Shown here one piece after another: positions 34,456-42,803 of a DNA stretch of 64,000 nt; positions within the stretch are counted from its first letter, which is position 1, and the number at the start of each line of letters is the position of its first letter. A model generated the notes under the pieces. That model was not told where the DNA came from. It ran no database searches and worked only from the letters and a program-made list of their open reading frames with translations. The position numbers were made by a program, and so were the translations under genes. Origin of the DNA: Oscillatoria sp. SIO1A7 (GTDB taxonomy: Bacteria; Cyanobacteriota; Cyanobacteriia; Cyanobacteriales; Laspinemataceae); contig JAAHFN010000005.1 in the NCBI GenBank assembly GCA_010672965.1, positions 295,847 to 359,846 of the forward strand. The letters run 5' to 3'.

Positions 34456-35988
34456 CTAATAGCCAGAGCGAGGACGACCTAAAGTCGTAATATAAAGGAC
34501 GGCTTCATCCTCGGGAATGCCGATCGCTTCATTCACCTTGTCGTCAAAAAAGCCGCCGATGCCGCTCACGCCAACTCCAGTATAGATTGCTGCTAGATTG
34601 AGCCTTTGCCCTAGGTGACCGGAATCTAGGTGCAGGTAGCGGTAGGCGCGATCGCCATATTTTGCCACGGCTTTGCTCAGGTCTGCAGTATGAAAAACCA
34701 CTGCTGAGGCATCTCGTCCCAAGTCTTGTCCCAAACAGAGAAAATACAATTCTCGCCGCAAGTTCTTAAATCGAATTTGGCGCAGTTCTTGAGAGCTTGG
34801 GGCGTAATAATAGCAGCCTTCTTCTAAGTCCGATACCGAAGTAACCGCCACAAAAGTGGAAATAAGACTCAGATCGAAATAGTCTGGCGATCGCTCTAAG
34901 CGCTGATTTGTATAATGCTGCGCTTGATAGGTGAAGTCGAGCAGAGCCTTGAGTTGCTCTAAACTTATAGAAGCGCCGCTGTAGCCTCGGGTGGAACGGC
35001 GCTTGAGCATAGTCTTTTCTAAGCCTTCGAGATTTTCTCCCCATTCAATAGCTGAGGTTTTGGTAGAGACTTTCGTACAAAAAGGAAAATTATACTTATC
35101 CTTGGGAAGTTCTTGTTCCGATGGCTTGCTCCAGCCGCCAGAACCGCTGGTATCCGAATCAATTTTAGTAGCTTGGTGGCAAGCACTTAGCAGTTCTCCC
35201 TCGGCAATTTTGGGATAGTCCGTCTTAGTTGGCGAAGACAAAGCCGTGCGAAAAGGCGGCAGGTTTTGGCTGATATCCAGCAAGTCCGCTATAGGAATAA
35301 GGGTAACGACCGACTCTTGAGAAGAGTCTAAATATAGGAGTTGGTTGAGGGCTTCATCGTTAAATCCGCCAATCGGGTGGGGACGATAGTCGTTTATGGA
35401 GCCGGCTAGTTCGATATTGCCCAGCAGATGGCCCGTATCGAGAAAAATGCGACGATAGGCTCGGTCCAGGTAGCGCCAAGCCGATCGGTAAAAGATGGCA
35501 GTGGTGGCGATCGCCAGTTTAGTTGTCTCTAAAGCCGGGTGCCAAAAAGTGGCCTTTTGCAATCCAGGCCAAACGTCGCTATCCCAAAACCTAATTAAAG
35601 AATGGGTTTTGGCCTGGTAGTTATAGAGACCGGCGGGCAGTTCTTGGGTCCCTTTGGAAATTAAATATAGTTCTGCCGGGTACAGGCCGCCAGCAGAAGG
35701 AGCCGCTCTTAAATACATCGGCGACCCCATCGTCTGTATCTGTGCGGTTATGCCATAGCTGCAAAACAAAAACCAGGACAAACGTTCCTGGACCGTTCTG
35801 TCTGGGTCCCCCGGAAAACTGTTTTTAAAATAGAGCTTCAGGTCAATGGTCGTCCCTATCTTATATTCCTTGAACGGTATTGGCTGGTTGTCCCAGTCCA
35901 ACTCGCGACTCGCCCGAGCCAGAGTTTCCGGGTGGTATTTGGTGCGCTCGTGGAAATATTGGGCAATCGATAGTTGAGGTTCTGGCAT
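34456..35988 (-). CDS. SagB-type FMN dehydrogenase, double nitroreductase domain
   Basis: 510 aa. Two nitroreductase-like halves: one with MYLRAAPSAGGLYPAELYLI and another with MLKRRSTRGYSGASISLEQLKALL, followed by GVGVSGIGGFFDDKVNEAIG. SagB-family enzymes oxidise azoline rings in thiazole/oxazole-modified peptides, but many cyanobacterial members stand alone. No YcaO cyclodehydratase or precursor gene lies within the window, so the substrate is open. It is separated from the beta-lactamase-like gene by about 120 bp on the same strand. Confidence 0.82.
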   Translation of the reverse strand: MPEPQLSIAQYFHERTKYHPETLARASRELDWDNQPIPFKEYKIGTTIDLKLYFKNSFPGDPDRTVQERLSWFLFCSYGITAQIQTMGSPMYLRAAPSAGGLYPAELYLISKGTQELPAGLYNYQAKTHSLIRFWDSDVWPGLQKATFWHPALETTKLAIATTAIFYRSAWRYLDRAYRRIFLDTGHLLGNIELAGSINDYRPHPIGGFNDEALNQLLYLDSSQESVVTLIPIADLLDISQNLPPFRTALSSPTKTDYPKIAEGELLSACHQATKIDSDTSGSGGWSKPSEQELPKDKYNFPFCTKVSTKTSAIEWGENLEGLEKTMLKRRSTRGYSGASISLEQLKALLDFTYQAQHYTNQRLERSPDYFDLSLISTFVAVTSVSDLEEGCYYYAPSSQELRQIRFKNLRRELYFLCLGQDLGRDASAVVFHTADLSKAVAKYGDRAYRYLHLDSGHLGQRLNLAAIYTGVGVSGIGGFFDDKVNEAIGIPEDEAVLYITTLGRPRSGY

Positions 35989-36510
35989 ATTTTTTGCTCG
36001 AAATCTCTGGTTGCTGCTCTCAAGAGCGATCTTTACATTTCTGGGGCGCGATCGTTGCGGGTAGCGACGGGTAGGGGACTTGCAAGTTAATAATGTACCA
36101 ATCCGCAGGCTGCTCCTGAGCTATGCCCTCCTTGGGCAGGCTGCGACTGGGCGCTCGCGGAGTCGTAGGCGCAGCCTGCCTTCCGGAGGGCATAGCCCAG
36201 TCCGGAAAGCAGGCTGCGCCAACGCCTCTACCGATTTTTATAGGACCTACGCTTTCTTACTTTACCCGCAAGCCTTTATCTTTCTTTGCTCTAGAAGGCA
36301 GAAAAGCCTATTAGTCAGTTTTATAAATCTTATAAAAGTTTCATATTTTTACTCCAGAGGCCGAAAAACGAAAAAAATCATTAAAAAATCTATGGATTTC
36401 TTTACAAGAAGTTACATTTAAGTAGTAAATAAGTATAAATACGCAATTACTCTCCGTTGAATCTCCTAGGCATGGTAGCACCAGCTCGGGCGACTAGAGA
36501 GCAAATCGAT
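35989..36510. repeat. Spacer with nested palindromes (CTATGCCCTCC...GGAGGGCATAG)
   Basis: At 36119-36197 CTATGCCCTCC pairs with GGAGGGCATAG, and inside it GGGCAGGCTGCG pairs with CGCAGCCTGCC. A further GCAGGCTGCGCCAACGCC segment follows at about 36210. No gene is seen; the promoter of the pentapeptide gene presumably lies after 36320 in the AT-rich part. Confidence 0.6.
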
Positions 36511-37038
36511 ATGCAAAGAATTAACGTGCGAGAACTACGGGCTCTATATGCTGCTGGCATGCGAAATTTTGGTCCCATCGATTTGAGCGATGCAGATTTA
36601 TTTGAAGCTGAGTTAGCTGCTACCAATCTGCAAGGCAGCAACTTGACAAAAACCTATTTGCCTTACGCGAATCTCTCTCAAGCAAATTTGCAAGAAGCCC
36701 AGCTATCCCAAGCAGAACTCAGCGATGCTAAATTGTACCGAGCGAACCTGTCTGGAGCTAACCTAGAAGGCTGTAATTTATTGAGAGCCAATCTGCGTTA
36801 TGCTAATTTGCAAGGAGCAAACCTCTCTGGTGCCAATCTCACTGGCGCGGATTTATATAAAGCCGACCTCAGCGGGGCTACTCTACAAAATGCCGATCTA
36901 AGCCGAGCAAACTTACAAGATTCTTGCTTATCTAGTGCGGACTTAAGAGGGGCGACTCTGTTCCGCGCCACTAATCTCGATATAGCTGGTGCCCTTGTCG
37001 ATAATACAACCCAGGCTCCCGATGGATATAGGTTTTAA
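36511..37038 (+). CDS. Pentapeptide-repeat protein
   Basis: 175 aa. About 24 consecutive A(D/N)LxX pentapeptides from residue ~25 (LSDADLFEAELAATNLQGSNL through ADLRGATLFRATNLDI), expected to fold as a right-handed beta-helix. The N-terminal cap MQRINVRELRALYAAGMRNF is typical of cyanobacterial members. An in-frame ATG exists at 36472, but the cap motif starts at 36511. No signal peptide. The role is unknown. Confidence 0.8.
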   Translation: MQRINVRELRALYAAGMRNFGPIDLSDADLFEAELAATNLQGSNLTKTYLPYANLSQANLQEAQLSQAELSDAKLYRANLSGANLEGCNLLRANLRYANLQGANLSGANLTGADLYKADLSGATLQNADLSRANLQDSCLSSADLRGATLFRATNLDIAGALVDNTTQAPDGYRF

Positions 37039-37148
37039 GTTTTGAGGTTTGAATTTTGAGGGTTTAATTTTTAATTGTGATTTTTAACCTTTAACTTTTA
37101 ACTTTTAACTTTTAAATTTTGACTTTTGACTTTTGACTTTTAAGCCCA

Positions 37149-37838
37149 ATGCCCAAACCTCAAATCATTACAGTTCTGGCAATGAGCGCCGATGGTAAAA
37201 TTGCCGATGGAGCGCGATCGCCTGCTAAATTTGGTTCCGCCGCTGACAAAGCTCACTTAGAATACCAAGTTGCTCTAGCCGATGGTGTTTTGAATGGTGC
37301 TGGCACTCTTCGCTCTAACGGGACTGCCATGCGAGTTATCAATCCCGAACTAATAGAAGAAAGGAAAAAACAAGGCAAACCGCCGCAACCCGTACAAATT
37401 ATTTGCTCTAGCAGTGGCAACATCGATTCCAAACTCCCTTTTTTTCGCCAACCCGTTCCCCGTTGGTTGCTCTCTACTGCTGCTGGTGCGAAACTCTGGC
37501 AAGAAAAAGCGGGGTTTGAGCGAGTTATGGTTTTTGAAAATAGCGAGCAAAAAATTGACTGGCCTGCTGCTTTGCCCCAGCTAGCTAAATTGGGTATCGA
37601 TCGCTTGGCCGTTCTCGGCGGCGGTCAATTAGTTGCCTCTTTGCTAGCTGCAAACTTGATTGATGAAATCTGGCTTACGGTTTGTCCTTTGATTTTAGGA
37701 GGCAAGGATGCACCAACCCCAGCAGATGGCGTCGGATTTCCTAGCAATCTCGCTCCCCGTCTCGAACTCCTAGAAGTTAAGCCCGTCGGCGATGAGGTGT
37801 TTTTGCATTATCGCCTTCTTAAGAGGTTTGAGGGTTAA
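37149..37838 (+). CDS. RibD C-terminal domain (DHFR-like) reductase
   Basis: 229 aa. It opens PQIITVLAMSADGKIADGAR, the NADPH-binding start of the RibD_C/dihydrofolate-reductase-like fold. It continues with VLNGAGTLRSNG, IDRLAVLGGGQLVASLL and DEIWLTVCPLILGG, all family motifs. It could reduce the riboflavin pathway pyrimidine or a pteridine; no deaminase domain is fused. The spacer upstream is an ACTTTTA/ACTTTTG microsatellite that ends nine bases before the start codon. Confidence 0.82.
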   Translation: MPKPQIITVLAMSADGKIADGARSPAKFGSAADKAHLEYQVALADGVLNGAGTLRSNGTAMRVINPELIEERKKQGKPPQPVQIICSSSGNIDSKLPFFRQPVPRWLLSTAAGAKLWQEKAGFERVMVFENSEQKIDWPAALPQLAKLGIDRLAVLGGGQLVASLLAANLIDEIWLTVCPLILGGKDAPTPADGVGFPSNLAPRLELLEVKPVGDEVFLHYRLLKRFEG

Positions 37839-37885
37839 GTTTTGAGTTTTGAGTTTTAAGTTATTAGCTTGAGAGGTTTGAGGTA

Positions 37886-37990
37886 TATAGTCATTTCCAA
37901 TAAAAATGAGACAGAATGTAGGGGCGAGAGCGCGAAATCGCCCCTACAAGAGCGATCGTAACTGGATAAAAATTAATTGAAATGACTATA
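37886..37990. repeat. TATAGTCATTTC element with inner GTAGGGGCGA stem
   Basis: The ends TATAGTCATTTC and GAAATGACTATA are perfect inverted repeats. GTAGGGGCGA / TCGCCCCTAC forms an inner hairpin at 37918-37947. 105 bp, non-coding. Confidence 0.7.
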
Positions 37991-38209
37991 ATTTCTTAGC
38001 TTGAGAGTTATTAGAGCTATTGCATGATTAAGAAAATTACCCCCAACCCCGCGAGTGAAAGGGGAGCTTATTCGTTATTTTTTGCCTGTAGGGACGAAAC
38101 AGGTCGCGACAGGTTTCGCTGTCGCGACCTGTTTCGCTATCGCCCTGTCGCGCAGGCTGTGCCAACGCGACAGGGGAGCATTTCACTTTTGTAAGTAGTA
38201 GGGAGCGGC

Positions 38210-38269
38210 CCGGGAACGAAACCCAACAATAGCGACAGTTTTGTTGGGTTTCGTTCCCGGATTTTTTTT
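38210..38269 (+). terminator. Strong rho-independent terminator (20-bp stem)
   Basis: CCGGGAACGAAACCCAACAA pairs with its complement (38241-38260) over a 12-nt loop and is followed by eight Ts on the plus strand. It would stop plus-strand transcripts entering from the RibD-C gene. The broken folC frame crosses it. Confidence 0.75.
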
Positions 38270-38315
38270 ATGATACGGCGACTACCGAGCTCTACGCTCT
38301 TGCCCCACACGGCGC

Positions 38316-38530
38316 TCTTGTGTGGGGTGTGGGAAGGGTGGGAAGTGTGGGAAGTGGGGGAGGGGTGGGAAGTGTGGGAGGTGTGGGAGGGGTGGGAAGG
38401 ACTGCTGAAAATTTTCCCCACACTCCCCCCTCTCCCCACACTCCCCCCTCTCCCCTCTCTCCCCTCTCTCCCCTCTCTCCCCTCTCTCCCCACACTCCCC
38501 ACACTCCCCACACTCCCGCTCCCCCGCTCC
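38316..38530. repeat. Microsatellite module inside folC
   Basis: A purine/GT-rich arm (gggtgggaagtgtgggaag and similar, 38320-38400) is followed by the AT core ctgctgaaaattttcc and a pyrimidine arm with several tctcccctc and cacactccc units to about 38520. The layout matches the modules at 8571, 41875 and 49981. Confidence 0.8.
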
Positions 38531-39231
38531 CCTGCTTCGATCGGGCGCGCTGGTTCTGGGAAAACAGCCGGACAGCGGAGTTCGGCAATTCTTTGTTCTA
38601 CCACTGCTTGGGCTTCTGGGGGCAAAGGTCCGACGACGGCAGGACATCCGAATTTGAGAATGCCAGCTTTTTCCCCGGCAATATCGGCTAAAGTAGGGCC
38701 GAGTTGCTGCCAGTGGTCGCGACTGATGGAGGTGATTATCGTGACTAGGGGGCGATCGCAGACATTGGTAGCATCCAAACGTCCTCCGAGCCCAACTTCC
38801 ATAACTGCTATATCCACCTGCTCCCGGGCAAAATACAACCAAGCCGCAGCGGTAATGACTTCAAATTGTGTAGGGGCAAATTGTGTAGGGGCTTCTGTAG
38901 AGGAGCGATCGGGGCGAATGGTCTGTTGGATTTGCTCGAAGATTTGCTCTAATTCTGCAATTGCGATCGGTTCCTCGTTGAGATAAAACCTCTCCGTCCA
39001 ATCCACCAGATGAGGAGAGGTATAGCGCCCGACGCGATAGCCCGCTGCATAGAGCGCGGCCGAGAGATAGGCGCAGACAGAACCTTTACCGTTCGTACCG
39101 GCCACATGAATGACGGGTACTCGTTCTTGGGGATTGCCCAAGTCTGCCAAGAGTCGTCGTATTCTCTCCAAACCAAGATTCACGCCAAAGCGCTCGTACT
39201 GTTTGAGAAAATCATTAATTTTATGAGTCAT

Positions 39232-39891
39232 GGGTTTTTGGTATAAACGAGAATAGCATGATTCGGGACTTATGCAGTAAGGGACTTGCGCAGAAATAAA
39301 GTACCAGTCCAAGAGCGTTACCGTTCGGGCGCTCGTCCTGAGCCTGTCGTAGGCGTAAGCCTGCCCGGAGGGCATAGGGTCGAAGCCGAAGAACCCGGTA
39401 CGTTATTACAATACCAACGCCTATCTGAAAAAATCCGAGGTAGGGGTATGTAGGGTATGTAGGGGCGACAGCATCCCCGAGACAACCCGATTTTTATAAA
39501 GTAAAGTTATTATCTTGGGATGCTTCGCCCAGACACCTATGTATCCCCGAGACAACCCAGGGCGAAGCATTCCAACACAATAGATTTTTGCGAAGACAGC
39601 ATTGTCTCGGGAATGCTGTCGCCCCTACAGCTTATTAACGCCCGGGAAAATGGCGAGGGTATTGTTATTAACTTGCAAGTCCCTAATACCAAATCCGCGC
39701 TATACAAACGAGCCTATTTCTAGGGGCAGAGGGGAGCGTGGCTGCCCCGTACCTATTGGGGCAGCCACGGGGGGAGGGAGCATTTCAATTTTGTAGTTGT
39801 AGGTTGGGTTGAGGAATGCTTGCTATCGCATTGCAAAATTGAAATGCTTCCTCGTTCCCTGCTATAACTGTTCGTCAAGAAGATTGCACCA
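39232..39891. repeat. Spacer made of repeat elements
   Basis: Contents in order: GGACTTATGCA-type motifs (39267, 39283); two inverted GGGGCGACAGCATCCC / GGGATGCTTCGCCC pairs (about 39462-39530 and 39550-39627); a lone AATACCAAATCCG end at 39687; GGGGCAGCCACG palindrome arms; and a short GGGAGCATTTCAATTTTG...CAAAATTGAAATGCTTCC copy at 39776-39851 (76 bp). No gene is supported. Confidence 0.6.
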
Positions 39892-41328
39892 TTACACCAA
39901 GCTTTTTAGGGTTTGTGCGGCTTGGTTGAGTTCTTGGACGCTCGCTTGAGTTTGGGCGATACCGCTAGCGATTTCCCCAGCGCCTTGGTTGATGGAAGCA
40001 ATTGCCTCAACGCTTTGTTCGAGCGCGGTTGACTGTTCTTTGGCACTCAGGGATATTTGTTGGACGTTGGCTGCAATGTCGTTAATTGCCGCCACCATCT
40101 GCCCTACCGCCTTTGTAGATTCTTCCGTTACAGCCACCGTGGCATTAGCAGCTTTTTGAATATTGGCAATCAGCGCGCTTATTTTTTCGGTAGATTTGCC
40201 GCTTTCGTCTGCAAGAGAGCGAATTTCCGTGGCAATAACGCCAAATCCCTTGCCATGTTCTCCCGCTCTTACTGCTTCAACTGCTGCATTCAGCGCCAGC
40301 ATATTAGTTTGATTGGCTAATTGACTGACTGCATTGGTAATGTCATCAATCTGCTTGAGCTGCTCGGTTAAGTTTATAACTTGCTGGGAAGTCTGTAACG
40401 ATTTTTCTTGTAAGCTAGATTCTTGCTGCCAGTTTTCCAGTGCTTGACTGCGATCGCCGACGGACAACAGTAATAGCTCTTGGGCTCTCTCCGCTGCCGC
40501 TTCAGCTTGCTGGGCTGCTTGCCTTGATGACGCCCCCAATTCATTCATTGTCGCGTTTGTTTGATTGACCGAGGCTGCTTGCTGGTTCGCTACCCGTTCT
40601 TGTTCTTGCACTGTAACGGCGATTTGGGCTGATGACCTTGAAATATCCATCACAATTCTATTGATAGGCTTGACCGCATTGCGCAAAATAAACCAAATCA
40701 TTATTGCCACGACCGTTAAGATGCTAATCGCTCCCCCAAGAGTCATTCTATTAGTTTTTTGCTTGATAATTATAGATTGCTGCTGTCGAGCTTTTAGACT
40801 AGCGTCCTCTACTTGGCTCATTTCATCTAATATACTTCTAATTCTATCCATTAGATCTTTTCCTTGGTTGGATAGCACTATAGCCATAGCATCTTTTTCT
40901 TTACCCAATCTTTTTAATTCTATCGTCTGTCTTAGCTCGTTTAGCTTTTGTTCTATTAAGTTTTCTATAGTAACAAGCTGATAATTTTTATTAGGATCGT
41001 TTTCAAACAGCTTTTTTAAAATTAGAATTTGTCTATCGATTGTATTTAATGCTTCATTATAAGGTTTTAGATAGTTTTCTTTTCCCGTCAACAAAAAGCC
41101 GCGCTGACCTGTCTCGGCATCAACTAAGGTCTTTTCTAATAATTTTAACTCTGCTTTTACTTCATGGGCAGAGTTGACGCGATTCAGGGACTGAATAAGA
41201 GAGCCTATGCTGGCTTCAGACACAAAAGCGACGAATAAGTTTAACAGAGCGATCGCGCCCAAGCCTATGGGAACTACTTGACCCAGCTTCAAGTAATTCT
41301 TCGCTTGTTGGTTAGAAACTAGCGCCAT
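39892..41328 (-). CDS. Methyl-accepting chemotaxis-type receptor with CHASE3 domain
   Basis: 478 aa. The ATG at 41328 is 6 nt after GAGGAG; the ATG two codons earlier sits directly on that site. Membrane helix 1 is VVPIGLGAIALLNLFVAFV; an extracytoplasmic CHASE3-type domain follows (ETGQRGFLLTGKENYLKPYNEAL); helix 2 is ISILTVVAIMIWFIL. The signalling domain has the hairpin tip ALNAAVEAVRAGEHGKGFGV flanked by heptad coils. A standard HAMP is not obvious. It would signal to a CheA-like kinase, for phototaxis/gliding or pilus control in filamentous cyanobacteria (inference). No che genes are adjacent. Confidence 0.88.
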   Translation of the reverse strand: MALVSNQQAKNYLKLGQVVPIGLGAIALLNLFVAFVSEASIGSLIQSLNRVNSAHEVKAELKLLEKTLVDAETGQRGFLLTGKENYLKPYNEALNTIDRQILILKKLFENDPNKNYQLVTIENLIEQKLNELRQTIELKRLGKEKDAMAIVLSNQGKDLMDRIRSILDEMSQVEDASLKARQQQSIIIKQKTNRMTLGGAISILTVVAIMIWFILRNAVKPINRIVMDISRSSAQIAVTVQEQERVANQQAASVNQTNATMNELGASSRQAAQQAEAAAERAQELLLLSVGDRSQALENWQQESSLQEKSLQTSQQVINLTEQLKQIDDITNAVSQLANQTNMLALNAAVEAVRAGEHGKGFGVIATEIRSLADESGKSTEKISALIANIQKAANATVAVTEESTKAVGQMVAAINDIAANVQQISLSAKEQSTALEQSVEAIASINQGAGEIASGIAQTQASVQELNQAAQTLKSLV

Positions 41329-41366
41329 AAACATCTCCTCTAGCTATGGGATTAAATATAGCACAA

Positions 41367-41499
41367 GGGAGCATTTCAATGAAAGTATGCTGCCGCAGCA
41401 GCGCCTATAGGCGCAAGCCCCGCCTCCGAAAAGCGGCTGGCGCGGCTACACAAAACAAGCGCCCTCCGGGCTGCCCTGTTACAAAAGTGAAATGCTCCC
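41367..41499. mobile_element. GGGAGCATTTCA MITE with 8-bp target duplication
   Basis: 133 bp with terminal inverted repeats GGGAGCATTTCA / TGAAATGCTCCC. Perfect direct repeats TAGCACAA lie at 41359-41366 and 41500-41507. The core GGCGCGGCTACACAAAAC is the reverse of the core of the copies at 9971 and 10195, so this copy is in opposite orientation. It sits 40 bp upstream of the chemoreceptor start. Confidence 0.85.
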
Positions 41500-41507
41500 T
41501 AGCACAA

Positions 41508-42285
41508 AGCCATGTTTGGTTAGAGCAATCTCATTGTTTGCCTGTAGGGGCGTTAGCAACGCTCTCACGCTCGGTGCGCACAGCATACCCCGAGGGCTAC
41601 GACCGGAAAGCCCCTACTAACTGCCTTGCTCGTGCATCTATAGCTACGCCTGCGGGGAGCTTCTGAGCTGAGTTCTGACTGCTTACTGCTATAAAAGCTT
41701 TAAATGACGAATATTAAAAAAAATATCATAACCTCCGAGGCCATACTAACACAGTAAGTAGCATAAAATTAATTACACGGAATTGGAGCCCAGACCCAGT
41801 GTCAGCAAGCAAGCGAGTGTAAATAATTTTGTCCATTTACTTAGGGCTTGCGCTCATAAATCTAAAAAGCCCGGAGGGTGGAGAGTGTGGGGAGACCGGG
41901 GAGACCGGGGAGACCGGGGAGACCGGGGAGAGGGGGAGAAGACAATTTTATTTAATTCTTCCCGCACTTCCCACGCTTCCCACACTTCCCACACTTCCCA
42001 CACTTCCCCACACTTCCCACACTCCCCACACTCTGCCTTTTTCAGCAAGCCCTACTTAAGTCCTGGATATGGGTCGGTTGCTATTATCCGACTGGGTTTT
42101 GGGAGGGCCTTTCCTGCTTGCGATTCTCCGGCAGATGCGGGGCTTTCGCATTCTCGACTAACTGCCCCGCCAGAAGAGCGGCCTTTTTGGGCAGTTAATT
42201 TTCTCAAGCAGCGGCATTGAACTTGTATAATAATGACATCCAGTTTAATCCGAGAAGCTTTGTCAAATAGCTGAGGCATTGCAAT
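41508..42285. other. Spacer with a microsatellite module
   Basis: No gene is supported. At 41875-42035 lies a module of the recurrent type: five gggagaccgg units (41889-41935), an AT core acaattttatttaattc, and a pyrimidine arm of cttcccaca units. Other parts are unique sequence without recognisable signals. Confidence 0.5.
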
Positions 42286-42687
42286 ATGAAGATTGATAAT
42301 TACGAGCAAGCCGTAGAGTTGATGGCCAAGATGGAGCAATGCTTGCCTATTCCAGTTACGGCAGGGAAACCGCTTCTACAGACAATGCGCGATCGCGGAA
42401 ATGTCACAAAAGCTAAGCAAGAACTGCTAATCGACAGTATGTTTTACGGTGGGGATGAAGGGGGAATTATTTGTTCTTTGAATTCGTCAGAAGATGACAA
42501 GGAAAACTATGTAGTTTCGCTTACTCACCTGCACATTGACCCCCAGCATCCCTTGGCGGAGGAAATTATTGCTTATCAGGCTTTAAGAATAAAAAGGCTA
42601 AAGGCACAAAATCAAGTAGGGTTTAAATCTTTGCTTGCTGAGGCTCGAACCAAGCCAAGAGCCAAGAAAAAAGGTTTTGGTAACTAG
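42286..42687 (+). CDS. Hypothetical 133-aa protein
   Basis: It begins MKIDNYEQAVELMAKMEQCL with a predicted helical start, then IICSLNSSEDDKENYVVSLTHLHIDPQHPLAEEIIAYQALR and a basic tail (ARTKPRAKKKGFGN). No signal or membrane segment and no known motif. Codon use and HIP1 content look native. It lies 116 bp upstream of the giant kinase/cyclase gene on the same strand, so it may be part of the same unit, although that gene seems to have its own leader. Confidence 0.6.
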   Translation: MKIDNYEQAVELMAKMEQCLPIPVTAGKPLLQTMRDRGNVTKAKQELLIDSMFYGGDEGGIICSLNSSEDDKENYVVSLTHLHIDPQHPLAEEIIAYQALRIKRLKAQNQVGFKSLLAEARTKPRAKKKGFGN

Positions 42688-42803
42688 CGCTATTGTACGA
42701 TCCACCAAATCAAGCATTAACACTTTGCAATAGACAATAAACTGCAATTTGAGGTAAAATTAGTGAAAAAATATCCTTCTGCTAATTGCAGTAAAAGCCA
42801 ACC

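Larger units (their letters stand above)
38137..39231 (-). pseudogene. folC: folC, C-terminal domain lost to a microsatellite module
   Basis: The first 234 residues are folylpolyglutamate/dihydrofolate synthase: MTHKINDFLKQYERFGVNLG, P-loop HVAGTNGKGSVCAYLS, TSPHLVDWTERF, AVMEVGLGGRLDATNV, ITSISRDHWQQLG and AGEKAGILK. After PARPIEAG the frame enters a G/E/R and then S/H/T/P-rich tract encoded by the repeat module at 38316-38530, and then runs through a terminator hairpin. The ~150-residue C-terminal Mur-ligase-like domain is absent from all three minus-strand frames. ATP and folate binding might remain, but ligation would not be expected. Confidence 0.75.
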
